Positions 25,449-34,726 of a DNA stretch of 64,000 nt are shown piece after piece; position 1 is the first letter of the stretch; each line of letters begins with the position of its first letter. Location of the stretch: NCBI GenBank assembly GCA_001586195.1, contig CP014609.1:2694501-2758500 (forward strand), given 5' to 3'. The stretch is from Solibacillus silvestris (GTDB lineage Bacteria; Bacillota; Bacilli; Bacillales_A; Planococcaceae). A program made the position numbers and the translations under genes. Under the pieces are notes generated by a model. The model was not told the origin of the DNA. It saw only the letters and a program-made list of their open reading frames with translations, and ran no database searches.

Positions 25449-26501
25449 TTAGCCATTCACAAGGATATCCTTCATCAGTTCCCGGTTGCGCTTTTCGAAC
25501 ACTTCGTTATGCGAAGAAACTTTTGCATACTGATCTGCTGTCGGTTCAAGGCTTACCTTGATTGCATTAATTGCATTGACGGCATCCTGGAATGTACCTG
25601 TAATTAAATATACTTTGTTGTCGTACTTGGAAATATCACCTACTGCATAAATACCGTCAACAGATGTCAATCCCTTTCCGTCGGTTAAATAATAATAGTC
25701 ATAATCCGAATCTTTTTCCGGAGCAAGTGCCTCATCAAAAGAAAACGAAGAATCCCGGTCATAGCCATGATTTACAAGTACATCATCCACAACTATTTTG
25801 GTTGTTTCCTTTGTTACGACATTTTCCAAAATGACTTCTTCTATTTTAGTCTTTGTGTCATTAGCCACAAGTGTTTTAATTTGCGTATTTGTAATGATTG
25901 GAACCCCATTATCCTGCAAATGTCGGATTTGGGCTTCGTGTGCAGATAGCTTTTCACCTCGATAGATAACTGTAATCTGCTTGGCAATGCCGATCAAATC
26001 CTTCGCCCAGTCAATTGCCGAGTTACCGCCGCCTGAAATTAACAGTGACTTGTCCTTAAAGCTTTGAATGCCCCGAATTGTATAATGCAAGTTCGATACT
26101 TCATACTTTTCAGCACCTTCAATATGCAATTTAATCGGACTAATAATACCGCCACCTACTGCAACTACGACCTTTTTCGAATAGTGTTTTTCGCCTGAAC
26201 TTGTCTCAATCACAAATAAATCATCTTTTTTTGTAATGAAATCGACTTTCGTATTTAGACATACGGTCGGCTTAAATGTCAGTCCTTGTTTAACCAGATT
26301 TTCAATGACTTGCTGCGCAGGAGTTGCAGGCATGCCGCCAATATCCCAAATGATTTTTTCAGGATAAACATGCAGCTTACCGCCAAGCGTAGGCTGAAAT
26401 TCAATGATTTTTGTTTTTAAATCTCTCAACCCTGCATAGAACGCACTGTATAATCCACTTGGACCACCGCCAATTATCGTTACATCATAAATATCGTTCA
26501 T
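25449..26501 (-). CDS. Ferredoxin-NADP+ reductase, thioredoxin-reductase-like (YumC/YcgT type)
   Basis: 350 residues. The FAD-binding motif is DVTIIGGGPSGLYSAFYAG, the NADP-binding motif LLISGGGNSAIDWA, and the C-terminal FAD contact GIYAVGDIS. The CxxC redox motif of thioredoxin reductase is absent, as in Bacillus YumC and YcgT, which reduce ferredoxin or flavodoxin with NADPH. It lies 81 bp behind a Fur-boxed siderophore transport operon and shares its terminator, so it is probably iron-regulated; B. subtilis ycgT is a Fur target. The likely task is supplying electrons for iron release. The ATG at 26501 is chosen for its GGAG; an ATG 11 codons upstream lacks one. Confidence 0.88.
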   Translation of the reverse strand: MNDIYDVTIIGGGPSGLYSAFYAGLRDLKTKIIEFQPTLGGKLHVYPEKIIWDIGGMPATPAQQVIENLVKQGLTFKPTVCLNTKVDFITKKDDLFVIETSSGEKHYSKKVVVAVGGGIISPIKLHIEGAEKYEVSNLHYTIRGIQSFKDKSLLISGGGNSAIDWAKDLIGIAKQITVIYRGEKLSAHEAQIRHLQDNGVPIITNTQIKTLVANDTKTKIEEVILENVVTKETTKIVVDDVLVNHGYDRDSSFSFDEALAPEKDSDYDYYYLTDGKGLTSVDGIYAVGDISKYDNKVYLITGTFQDAVNAINAIKVSLEPTADQYAKVSSHNEVFEKRNRELMKDILVNG

Positions 26502-26582
26502 TCGAAACACTCCATTCTTTTCATTATCGGTCAATTACACTTTTCGCGAAATTGCAGCCGGATTCCATTGACTAAGTTGCAG

Positions 26583-27401
26583 CTAAACGAGCATTCCGGA
26601 TTTCGAATGGTGTCTTCCGATTGGTACAACAGAAGGCGAATCCGAAACAGGATCTTGTGTGACCACACAGTTTAGATTAAATATATCTTTGATTAATTCA
26701 CTTGTAATCACGTGTGCTGGTGTTCCCTCCGAAACAAGTCGACCTTTATGTAAAGCAAAAATATAGTCGGCATAGCGGGCGGATAAATTAATATCATGGA
26801 GTACCATTACAATTGTCGTACCATGCTTACGGTTTAAATCCGTCAGCAAGTCCAAAATCTCCACTTGGTACGTAATATCCAAGTAGGTTGTCGGTTCATC
26901 TAGAAACAAAATATCGGTTTGCTGTGCAAGTGCCATGGCAATCCATACACGTTGTCTCTGCCCTCCTGACAGCTCATCGATATGACTGTCTGCAAGTTCG
27001 GTAATATTCATCATTTCCATCGCTTCCGCAACTGCATCATAATCCTCTGTTGACCAGCCCTTTAACAAGCTCTGATGAGGAAATCGGCCCCTGCCAACTA
27101 AATCGGCTACCGTGATGCCTTCCGGTACAATCGGTGATTGCGGAAGAAGTCCTAAAACACGTGCAAGCTGCTTTGGCGGGATTTTGTTAATCGATTTATC
27201 ATCCAACATTACTTGGCCGGAGATTGGCTTGATTAATCGTGCCATCGTTTTTAAAAGTGTCGATTTTCCACAGCCATTCGAACCGATAATAATGCTGATT
27301 TTGTTGCTAGGAATCGCTAGACTTACACCGTGTAAAATCGCTTTGTTGTCATAGCCTGCAACAAGATTTTCCGTTTGGAATGTATGTGTCGATTTCATCA
27401 T
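26583..27401 (-). CDS. Iron-siderophore ABC transporter ATP-binding protein
   Basis: 272 residues. Walker A GSNGCGKSTLLK, Q-loop LLPQSPIVPEG, signature LSGGQRQRVWIAMAL, Walker B DILFLDEPTTYLD and H-loop VLHDINLSARYAD place it in the FecE/FhuC/FepC group of siderophore ATPases (the CYATLDI-type LDITYQVE region is typical). It overlaps the preceding permease by 4 bp and is the last transport gene of the operon. Confidence 0.92.
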   Translation of the reverse strand: MMKSTHTFQTENLVAGYDNKAILHGVSLAIPSNKISIIIGSNGCGKSTLLKTMARLIKPISGQVMLDDKSINKIPPKQLARVLGLLPQSPIVPEGITVADLVGRGRFPHQSLLKGWSTEDYDAVAEAMEMMNITELADSHIDELSGGQRQRVWIAMALAQQTDILFLDEPTTYLDITYQVEILDLLTDLNRKHGTTIVMVLHDINLSARYADYIFALHKGRLVSEGTPAHVITSELIKDIFNLNCVVTQDPVSDSPSVVPIGRHHSKSGMLV

Positions 27402-28429
27402 AAATCTCCTTTCCGATTAATACGGATTAATAAATAAATTAAGTATGGTGCACCGATTATCCCTGTAATGACCCCTACCGGATAGCGTGTCTCAAAAGCA
27501 AACTGTCCAATAAGATCTGCTGCCAATACTAAAATGACCCCGATTAAACCCGCAGGAATAAGACCTGAAAATCCGACACCGACCAATTTTTTTGCAATGG
27601 GACCTGCCAGGAAGGAAATAAAGGCAATCGGACCCGTTGCAGCAGTCGCCAATGCAATCATGAGCACCGACGTAATAATAAGGATGACTCTCGTTTCGTT
27701 TGTATTGACGCCTAGAGACGTTGCCGCCTGTTCACCAAGCTCCAGCATTTCCAGACGCTTTGCAAAGTACATCAAGATCGGTGTACAAATACACACGACA
27801 AGGATTAACGGGTATAAGTTAGTCAATTTTGCACCGTTTAAACTACCGCTCAGCCATCTCATTGCAGCCGGAATATCATGTGTATTTCCGATTAGCATTA
27901 AATAGTTGATAAAGGCCGTCAGCATCGCCTGAATGCCGATACCGATTAAAATTAGTCGACCAATCGAAAAGGATGTGCCTTTCGCCAGCAGATAGATAAA
28001 GATAGCTGTTGCAAGCCCTCCGATTACAGCTGCGATGGATACAACAATATTGCTTGCATTTAATACAATGATACAAAATACTGCCGCAGCACTTGAACCT
28101 GTTGTAATTCCGATTACATTAGGATTTGCCAGCGGGTTGCGCAGCATTGTCTGGAATATGTAACCCCCGACACCAAATGCAAAGCCTGCAAACAAACCGG
28201 CTACCATTCTCGGGAAACGAATTGTATTGACCGCAAAAGATGCTCCCTTCACTTGTTCACCTAGTAAAACCTTTATAACATCTTGCACCGGATAAATCGT
28301 GTTGCCAAGCATAAGCATCAAACCGCAAAGTACGAGCGAAATGATTGCCATCAAGGAAGTCATCAATATAAACCGGCGTTTTCTTTTTAATCTTGACGTT
28401 TTAATCATCTTCATCGTTTCATTCATCAT
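27398..28429 (-). CDS. Iron-siderophore ABC transporter permease (FecCD family), second
   Basis: 343 residues, nine or ten membrane segments. Hallmarks: FPRMVAGLFAGFAFGVGGYIFQTMLRNPLANPNVIGITTGSSAA and the C-terminal ATGPIAFISFLAGPIAKKLVG with the Gly-rich ATPase contact. It pairs with the next permease upstream to form the FecCD/YfhA-YfiZ type heterodimer. It overlaps both neighbours by 4 bp. Confidence 0.92.
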   Translation of the reverse strand: MMNETMKMIKTSRLKRKRRFILMTSLMAIISLVLCGLMLMLGNTIYPVQDVIKVLLGEQVKGASFAVNTIRFPRMVAGLFAGFAFGVGGYIFQTMLRNPLANPNVIGITTGSSAAAVFCIIVLNASNIVVSIAAVIGGLATAIFIYLLAKGTSFSIGRLILIGIGIQAMLTAFINYLMLIGNTHDIPAAMRWLSGSLNGAKLTNLYPLILVVCICTPILMYFAKRLEMLELGEQAATSLGVNTNETRVILIITSVLMIALATAATGPIAFISFLAGPIAKKLVGVGFSGLIPAGLIGVILVLAADLIGQFAFETRYPVGVITGIIGAPYLIYLLIRINRKGDL

Positions 28430-29460
28430 ATTGCACGCATTTTCGCTTTCATCGTAATTAAAATTAAAATCGGCGCACCTATAAAGGCCGTCACAATTCC
28501 AACTTCGAGCTCACTTGGACTGCCAAGAAGCCTTCCGATCACATCGGAAAAGGTTAAAATAACCGCCCCCGACAATGCTGACATCGGAATAATATAACGT
28601 AGATCAGGACCTACTACGAGACGTACGATATGTGTAGCTAATAAACCAATAAAGCCGATTGGACCTGCCAAAGCAGTCGCAGCACCACATAATAATACGC
28701 CACCTAATGCAGCTACAATTCTTACAGTACCTGTGCGAACCCCTAGCCCTGTCGCGACATCATCACCTAATGCCAACGCATTTAATGCCGGCGCTGTAAA
28801 AAAGGCAATGAATAGTCCTACCGCGATAAATGGAATAAATAAAGTAATTGTATCCCAGTTTCCTGACCCGACACTCCCTACTTGCCAAAATCTGAACTGA
28901 TCCATTACATTCGTTCGCGGAATCATAATGGCAACGACCAGTGAAGATAAAATAGCGCTCGTAGCTGCACCTGCCAAAACGAGCTTTAATGGTGTCGCCC
29001 CGCCTCTTCCCATTGAACCGATTCCAAATACAAAAATAGCGGTAATAAAAGCTCCCGCTATCGCAAGCCAAATATACTGATTTGCAGAACTGATATTCAA
29101 AAAGGCAATACCGCAAACGACAAAAAGGGATGCCCCTGTATTTACACCTAATATACTTGGATCTGCAATAGGGTTACGTGTAACCGATTGCATAAGCGCT
29201 CCGGAAACACCTAATGCTGCGCCGCATAATAAACAGAAAATCGTTCGTACCACACGCTGTCTTACTACGTTCGCTTCATGAGACTGAGCTTCTGAATGGA
29301 ATAACCCATTCAGAAGATCTGTCCAGCTAATCATCCGCGAACCAAATATAAGTGATGCAAGTATACATAGTCCGAGTAAAATCGTTAAAAGCAATAATAC
29401 TTTTATAAAATTGCGCGGCATTATAATTTGCTTCTTTTCTAAAACGGATGGACTTTTCAT
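28426..29460 (-). CDS. Iron-siderophore ABC transporter permease (FecCD family), first
   Basis: 344 residues with the same fold and motifs as its partner: GAALGVSGALMQSVTRNPIADPSILGVNTGASLF and ALAGPIGFIGLLATHIVRLVVGPDLRYIIP. It starts one base after the stop of the binding-protein gene, so translation is coupled. Confidence 0.92.
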   Translation of the reverse strand: MKSPSVLEKKQIIMPRNFIKVLLLLTILLGLCILASLIFGSRMISWTDLLNGLFHSEAQSHEANVVRQRVVRTIFCLLCGAALGVSGALMQSVTRNPIADPSILGVNTGASLFVVCGIAFLNISSANQYIWLAIAGAFITAIFVFGIGSMGRGGATPLKLVLAGAATSAILSSLVVAIMIPRTNVMDQFRFWQVGSVGSGNWDTITLFIPFIAVGLFIAFFTAPALNALALGDDVATGLGVRTGTVRIVAALGGVLLCGAATALAGPIGFIGLLATHIVRLVVGPDLRYIIPMSALSGAVILTFSDVIGRLLGSPSELEVGIVTAFIGAPILILITMKAKMRAI

Positions 29461-29461
29461 A

Positions 29462-30523
29462 TTACTTTAACTTTTTCGCAACTTCCGAAATTAGTGATAC
29501 GTATTCATCAATTGTGTACTGAATTGATAATGGGTTCGGGTTTCCTGCTGCAGCAAGTGGTGTGTTGTCAGGAATAATTAAAACCGTACCATTTTTGATT
29601 GCAGGTACTTTGCCTAAAATCGGATCTGCCTGAAGTGCTTTTAATGTGTTGTCATCACCATAGGCAATCAGAATTTCAGCATCGTTTAAAGCATCTGCAT
29701 TTTCTGCACTTAACTCGATATAGAAGCTGCTTTCATCCTGAACTTGCGCTTTAATGCTTTCCGGATATTCCATACCTAGCTCTTCCAGTAATTCACCACG
29801 TGGGTCAGCTGGTGTATAAATATAGAACTTCGATAAATCTGTCGCGTTAAACATACCGAACGCCGCTTTTTTACCTTTGATTTCAGGGAATTCGTTTGCT
29901 TTATCTTGAATTAATTTTTCTGTATCAGCGATTAATTGTTTACCTTCTTCTTCCATACCCATACCTTTTGCATTGAATAGGATTTGATCACGCCATGTAA
30001 TAACCCATGGAGTTTCCGGATATGCAACGACTGGTGCAATCTCGCTTAATGTATCATACTCTTCTTGTGTAAGACCTGAATATGCTGCTAAAATAACATC
30101 CGGATTCGAATCTGAAATCGCTTCAAAATCTATGCCATCTGTATCTTGGTAGATGTTCGGATTTTCTTCACCAAGCGCTTTTAATTTTTCTGCTGTCCAT
30201 GGAAGCATACCGCTTTCATCCTGCACTCCGTAGTTTGCTGCTGAGAAACCTACTGGTACTACACCTAGAGCAAGTGCCACATCATGGTTTGCCCATGCAA
30301 CCGTTGCTACACGCTCCGGTTTTTCTTCAATTACTGTTTCACCTAGTGCATGTTTGATAACGATTGGATATTGTGTCGCCGAATCTTCTGAATTTGAAGC
30401 TTCAGAATTTGTTTTGTTTGAATTATTTTCTTCTGTTTCTTTATCTGAGCAACCCGCAACAACAAGTAAACCGATTGCTACGAAAAGCATTGCCATTAAA
30501 GAATAAAACTTTTTCGTTTTCAT
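29462..30523 (-). CDS. Iron-siderophore ABC transporter substrate-binding lipoprotein
   Basis: 353 residues: signal peptide with LLVVAGCSD (Cys about residue 25), an Asn/Ser/Glu-rich linker to residue ~50, then a helical-backbone type-III binding fold (PERVATVAWANHDVALALGVVPVGFSAANYG ... EILIAYGDD). It resembles YfiY/FecB proteins; the siderophore class cannot be told from sequence alone. It is the first gene of the operon, with a Fur box 26 bp upstream. No biosynthesis genes are near, so it probably imports xenosiderophores or ferric citrate. Confidence 0.92.
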   Translation of the reverse strand: MKTKKFYSLMAMLFVAIGLLVVAGCSDKETEENNSNKTNSEASNSEDSATQYPIVIKHALGETVIEEKPERVATVAWANHDVALALGVVPVGFSAANYGVQDESGMLPWTAEKLKALGEENPNIYQDTDGIDFEAISDSNPDVILAAYSGLTQEEYDTLSEIAPVVAYPETPWVITWRDQILFNAKGMGMEEEGKQLIADTEKLIQDKANEFPEIKGKKAAFGMFNATDLSKFYIYTPADPRGELLEELGMEYPESIKAQVQDESSFYIELSAENADALNDAEILIAYGDDNTLKALQADPILGKVPAIKNGTVLIIPDNTPLAAAGNPNPLSIQYTIDEYVSLISEVAKKLK

Positions 30524-30548
30524 CTCATTAACGCCCCTTAAAATTGAT

Positions 30549-30563
30549 TGATAATAATTATCA
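30549..30563. promoter_or_regulatory. Fur box 1
   Basis: TGATAATAATTATCA is a perfect 7-1-7 inverted repeat matching the Bacillus Fur consensus. It is 26 bp upstream of the binding-protein start and downstream of the presumed -10. Confidence 0.9.
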
Positions 30564-30592
30564 TTATCGCTAATTAGAATAATAAAGCTATT

Positions 30593-30607
30593 TGATAATG
30601 ATTGTCA
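30593..30607. promoter_or_regulatory. Fur box 2 overlapping the promoter -35
   Basis: TGATAATGATTGTCA is a 7-1-7 box with one mismatch. On the minus strand it overlaps a TTGACA -35 hexamer whose -10 (TTTATT/TATTAT) lies 17-19 bases on, so Fur binding here would block RNA polymerase. Confidence 0.8.
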
Positions 30608-30658
30608 ATGAGATTTGTTACTTATTGAGTATTATTTTTTATATAGGAGGGTTTTAAA

Positions 30659-30676
30659 ATGCTTTGTAGCCTATAG
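30659..30676 (+). other. Five-codon ORF behind a perfect ribosome site
   Basis: AGGAGG (30645-30650) and 8 bases later ATG CTT TGT AGC CTA TAG. The placement, divergent from the Fur-regulated operon and ahead of a hairpin, suggests either a leader peptide or the start of a lost gene. Confidence 0.35.
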
Positions 30677-30713
30677 CGCTATTTTGGTTTACCAATTACT
30701 ACGTTATTACAAA

Positions 30714-30755
30714 AAACTACCGAGAGCAGTTTCAAACCTTTGCTTTCGGTAGTTT
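30714..30755 (-). terminator. Intrinsic terminator of the TAXI-glc-lhgO operon
   Basis: A 15-bp stem (30714-30728 with 30741-30755, one G-T pair) begins 14 bp after the lhgO stop; T6 follows on the minus strand. It could also end plus-strand transcripts. Confidence 0.85.
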
Positions 30756-30768
30756 ATAATTTTCAATA

Positions 30769-31968
30769 TTAAACAGTTTCAAATTTCTTCTCAAATCGAG
30801 CGACTATTTCCTTCCCGATTTCAAGAGATGCAGTTGCTGCTGGTGAAGGGGCGTTTAGCACGTGAATGCTGCGCTTACCCGGAATGAAATAAAAGTCATC
30901 TACCATTGAGCCATCACTTTTTAAAGCTTGAGCCCGTACTCCTGCTCCTCCTGGTTCTAAATCATCTGCTTGGATTTCTGGAATAAGCTTTTGTAAACTT
31001 TTTACGAATAGCCCTTTGCTATATGAACGGGCCATCTCATTTAATCCTTCTTTCATATTTTTCCCGGCTAACTTCCAAAACCCTTTGTATGTTAACGTCT
31101 CGGCGATATCAAATAAGTTAATATCTGTTTTTTTATAGCCTTCTCTTTTAAAGCTTAGAACAGCATTTGGACCAGCTTCGACTTCCCCGCCAATCATGCG
31201 TGTATAGTGTACACCTAAAAACGGAAAGTCCGGGTTTGGTACAGGATAGATTAAATGATTGACTAAACTACGGCTGCTTTCTTTGAGCTTATAGTATTCG
31301 CCACGGAAAGGTACAATTTTTAAATCCGCAGAATATCCTGTCATTTTTGCGATGCGGTCACTTTGCAGTCCTGCACAGTTAATCATTACTTTTGCTTCGA
31401 CTGTACCTTTAGAAGTTTCAATTGTCACACCATTATCGTGTTCATTAATTGATTTCACTTCAACCCCACAACGAATTTCTCCACCGTTTTTTTCTATTAA
31501 CTCTCGTATTTTTTCCGATACTTGCTGGTAGTTGACAATCCCGGCTTGTGGAACTCGAATGGCTCCAAGACCTGCTACATGCGGCTCAATTTCTTTAAGT
31601 TGTTCCGCATTTAACATTTCAATTTCAAGCTCGTTTTGTATACCGCGCTCGTATAAGTTTTGTAATAGTGGTAGTTCGTGTTGCTCAGTTGCTACAATAA
31701 CTTTCCCGCAAATGTCGTATTCAATGCCATGTTCTTTACAAAAGGCCACCATCGACTGACTACCTTGCTTTGCGAAACGTGCCTTAAAGCTACCAGGTTT
31801 ATAATAAATGCCTGAATGGATGACACCACTATTATTGCCGGTTTGATGCTTCGATACCGAATTCTCCTTTTCTAAAATGACTACTTTTTTATCCGGGAAG
31901 CGTTCCGTTAAAGCTAGACCGACAGATAAGCCAACAATCCCTCCACCAATAATAACTACTTCTAACAT
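30769..31968 (-). CDS. lhgO: L-2-hydroxyglutarate oxidase
   Basis: 399 residues. FAD-binding motif VVIIGGGIVGLSVGLAL at the N-terminus, then HQTGNNSGVIHSGIYYKPGSFKA, the signature of the LhgO/YgaF branch of the DAO family, and GPNAVLSFKREGYKK further on. It oxidises L-2-hydroxyglutarate to 2-oxoglutarate and passes electrons to the respiratory chain. It is the last gene of a six-gene operon and lies 12 bp after glcF, which supports a shared 2-hydroxy-acid pathway. Confidence 0.9.
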   Translation of the reverse strand: MLEVVIIGGGIVGLSVGLALTERFPDKKVVILEKENSVSKHQTGNNSGVIHSGIYYKPGSFKARFAKQGSQSMVAFCKEHGIEYDICGKVIVATEQHELPLLQNLYERGIQNELEIEMLNAEQLKEIEPHVAGLGAIRVPQAGIVNYQQVSEKIRELIEKNGGEIRCGVEVKSINEHDNGVTIETSKGTVEAKVMINCAGLQSDRIAKMTGYSADLKIVPFRGEYYKLKESSRSLVNHLIYPVPNPDFPFLGVHYTRMIGGEVEAGPNAVLSFKREGYKKTDINLFDIAETLTYKGFWKLAGKNMKEGLNEMARSYSKGLFVKSLQKLIPEIQADDLEPGGAGVRAQALKSDGSMVDDFYFIPGKRSIHVLNAPSPAATASLEIGKEIVARFEKKFETV

Positions 31969-31980
31969 CTATTTTCCCCC

Positions 31981-33270
31981 TTACGCTTCTATGCCGCATG
32001 CTTCAGCTAACAGCTCGACAAGATGCACAACTCGAACTGTTTCAGCTAACCCTTCACGCTCTACACCTAACTTCATTTGTAAATGACAACCTGGGTTTGT
32101 CGTAACTATCACATTTGGTCGCTGTTGTAATAACTTCACATGCTTCATCTTTTCATCTAGTATTTTCATAGAATGGTTATAACGAATGATGTTATATATC
32201 CCTGCAGATCCGCAACACATATGAGCATCAGGCAATGGCATTAGTTCAATACCAGGAATACTGTTTATCATATGAAGTGGTTCATTTACACGTTTTTGTA
32301 CGTTTGTCATATGACAAGACGGTTGATAAGTAATTACATAAGGCAAACTTTTCTTAAATGGTAGCGGTAACTTACTTAAAATAACGCTAATATCTACAGA
32401 TTTTTCGGAAAATTTAATTGCGCGTTTTACCCAATCAGCCTCAGTTGCTAAAAGATGAGGGTATTCTCCTAACATAGCACCACAGCCACCGATACTATTT
32501 ACTACGAAATCAAAATCATACTGTTCAAATGCTTCAATATTTCGTTTTGCTAATTGACGTGTCTTATCTGTTAAACCGCTATGTTGATGAAGCGCACCAC
32601 AACAACCTTGTTCTTTAATAACGGTCACATCACAGCCTGCTTGCTGCAATAACTTCATGCTAAGTGTATTAATCGATGAAAACATCGTATCCATAATACA
32701 GCCAACGAAAAAAACTACTTTAAATACTGGCTTTTGAGATTGTACAGCATAATGTGTTTTTCTTTTATTTCGTTTAATAGGTCCTTCAATAGGTGGTAAT
32801 ATCGTTTCAAAAGAATGGAGATTTTCCGGTAAAATGTTTAATATTTTTGTTTTTTGTGCAACTTTTTGTATACCAGTTTGTTGATATATGGCTAAACCAG
32901 TACCAAGGACTTTTTGAATATTTTTATTCGGTACAACTTGATTGAACAAGAGTGACTTCACCGTTTTCATACGATTTTTCATTTGTTGTTCTTTATGAAC
33001 TGTTAATACTTCAATTGCCGACTCCAAAATTTTTCCGTATTGCACATTTGTGGGACATACTGTTTCACATGCACGGCAACCTAAACATAAGTCAATTGAA
33101 TCGGATATTTCGTCATACGTAATTTTCCCTTCTGCAGCCATTTTGACTAAATTTATACGGCCACGTGGTGAATGGGTTTCTTTTTGGAATGTTACATACG
33201 TTGGGCAGGTTGGAAGACAATAACCACATTGAACACAGCTGAGTGTCTCTTGATATGCAAGTTCAGTCAT
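31981..33270 (-). CDS. glcF: (S)-2-hydroxy-acid/glycolate oxidase iron-sulfur subunit
   Basis: 429 residues. Two 4Fe-4S cluster motifs near the N-terminus (CVQCGYCLPTCPTY and CLGCRACETVCPTN) are followed by two CCG domains (CCGALHQHSG about residue 222 and CCGSAGIYN about residue 355). This is the layout of GlcF, which takes electrons from GlcD to quinone. It overlaps glcD by 8 bp. The electron donor could also be D-lactate or D-2-hydroxyglutarate dehydrogenase activity of the partner. Confidence 0.9.
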   Translation of the reverse strand: MTELAYQETLSCVQCGYCLPTCPTYVTFQKETHSPRGRINLVKMAAEGKITYDEISDSIDLCLGCRACETVCPTNVQYGKILESAIEVLTVHKEQQMKNRMKTVKSLLFNQVVPNKNIQKVLGTGLAIYQQTGIQKVAQKTKILNILPENLHSFETILPPIEGPIKRNKRKTHYAVQSQKPVFKVVFFVGCIMDTMFSSINTLSMKLLQQAGCDVTVIKEQGCCGALHQHSGLTDKTRQLAKRNIEAFEQYDFDFVVNSIGGCGAMLGEYPHLLATEADWVKRAIKFSEKSVDISVILSKLPLPFKKSLPYVITYQPSCHMTNVQKRVNEPLHMINSIPGIELMPLPDAHMCCGSAGIYNIIRYNHSMKILDEKMKHVKLLQQRPNVIVTTNPGCHLQMKLGVEREGLAETVRVVHLVELLAEACGIEA

Positions 33271-34669
33271 TTGTTAACACAAACCTTTGATTTGGTTCCG
33301 GGAATATTTTCCCTGGGTTTAAAATATCGTTTGGGTCCCAAGCTTGTTTAATCCGTTTCATCATATCGACTCCAACTGCCCCGAGCTCCATCTCCATAAA
33401 TGGTGCCTTTAATGTACCGATTCCATGTTCTCCTGATAATGTACCCCCCAGTTCAATGGCTGTACGGAAAATTTCCTCTACTGCCTTTTCAACACGCCTC
33501 ATCTCTTCTGCATCACGCTCATCAGCAATTATATTCGGATGTAAATTCCCATCGCCTGCATGACCAAACACCACTAGATCAACATTATATTTTTCACGTA
33601 TTTCTTTTAAACGTTGAAACATTTCCGGAATTTTGCTACGTGGTACTGTTGCATCTTCAGAAATCTTTGTCGGCTTCAGACGTACAATTGCTGGTGATAC
33701 AAGTTTCCTTGCTTGCCATAGTTGCGCTGCTTCTTCTTTTGATTGCGCAATTTGAACTGCACGGGCGTTTTCTTTAATACAAACATCATTTACTCGTTTA
33801 ATTTCATCTTTAATTGCCTCGGGATGTCCATCTAATTCAATCAAAATTAGCGCATCAATATTGGTCGGCAGCCCTGATGGACGATACGCTTCAACTGCTT
33901 CTACTGAGGCTTTATCCATGATTTCAAGCTTTGCCGGAATAATCCCCGCACTTAAAATACTGGATATAGCTCGACCAGCATCGACAATGTCATCAAACTG
34001 CGCCATCAATGTTTCCGTTGCTTTTGGCTTTGGGTATAAGCGTAAAATGGCCTCTGTAATGACACCCAACGTTCCTTCAGAACCAACAATAAGTTTTGTT
34101 AAATCGTAGCCAGTTACATTTTTCATCGTTTTACCACCAGTCCGAATGACATTTCCTTCAGGCGTAACAACTTCCAAGCCAATTACGTAATCTTTTGTTA
34201 CACCATATTTTAATCCTTTTGGTCCTCCAGAATTTTCAGCTAAGTTACCCCCGATTGTTGCAATATTCATACTGCTCGGATCAGGAGGATAAATTAGGCC
34301 ATGTAGCAATGCTGCATCATTAATAGCTTGTGCTGTAACCCCAGGTGATACTATTGCCAACATATTTTCCGCATCAATTTCTAATTTCGATGTCCATCGG
34401 GAGAGGTCAAGCACAATCCCCCCACGAACCGGCAAAGGACCGCCGCTTAAGCTTGTCCCTTGTCCGCGTGGATAGACAGGAACCTTATGAGTATTCGCCA
34501 GCTTTATAACAGCGGCTACTTCTTCTGTTGTTAAAGGCTGCACAACGTATTCAGGCATATACGAACCGAATGAAGCATCAAAAGAATAGCTTACTAAATC
34601 TGCCTTTTCAGTAAATATGCGTGCATCATCTTGAATGTTTTGTTTTAAAAGCTGTAGGATTTGATTCAT
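33263..34669 (-). CDS. glcD: FAD-linked 2-hydroxy-acid oxidase (GlcD family)
   Basis: 468 residues of the PCMH-type FAD family. FAD-binding segments YPRGQGTSLSGGPLPVRGG and NIATIGGNLAENSGGPKGLKYG, VTGYDLTKLIVGSEGTLGVITEA, and C-terminal FGHAGDGNLHPN and GEHGIG are all present. Relatives oxidise glycolate, D-lactate or D-2-hydroxyglutarate. Next to lhgO, a D-2-hydroxyglutarate role is attractive but unproven. It overlaps glcF; 57 bp separate it from the regulator upstream. Confidence 0.9.
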   Translation of the reverse strand: MNQILQLLKQNIQDDARIFTEKADLVSYSFDASFGSYMPEYVVQPLTTEEVAAVIKLANTHKVPVYPRGQGTSLSGGPLPVRGGIVLDLSRWTSKLEIDAENMLAIVSPGVTAQAINDAALLHGLIYPPDPSSMNIATIGGNLAENSGGPKGLKYGVTKDYVIGLEVVTPEGNVIRTGGKTMKNVTGYDLTKLIVGSEGTLGVITEAILRLYPKPKATETLMAQFDDIVDAGRAISSILSAGIIPAKLEIMDKASVEAVEAYRPSGLPTNIDALILIELDGHPEAIKDEIKRVNDVCIKENARAVQIAQSKEEAAQLWQARKLVSPAIVRLKPTKISEDATVPRSKIPEMFQRLKEIREKYNVDLVVFGHAGDGNLHPNIIADERDAEEMRRVEKAVEEIFRTAIELGGTLSGEHGIGTLKAPFMEMELGAVGVDMMKRIKQAWDPNDILNPGKIFPEPNQRFVLTND

Positions 34670-34726
34670 CTCGTTCCCTCCACTGTCCGTTAACTTCTGA
34701 CCGCGATAGAGAACGTAATCGAAACG

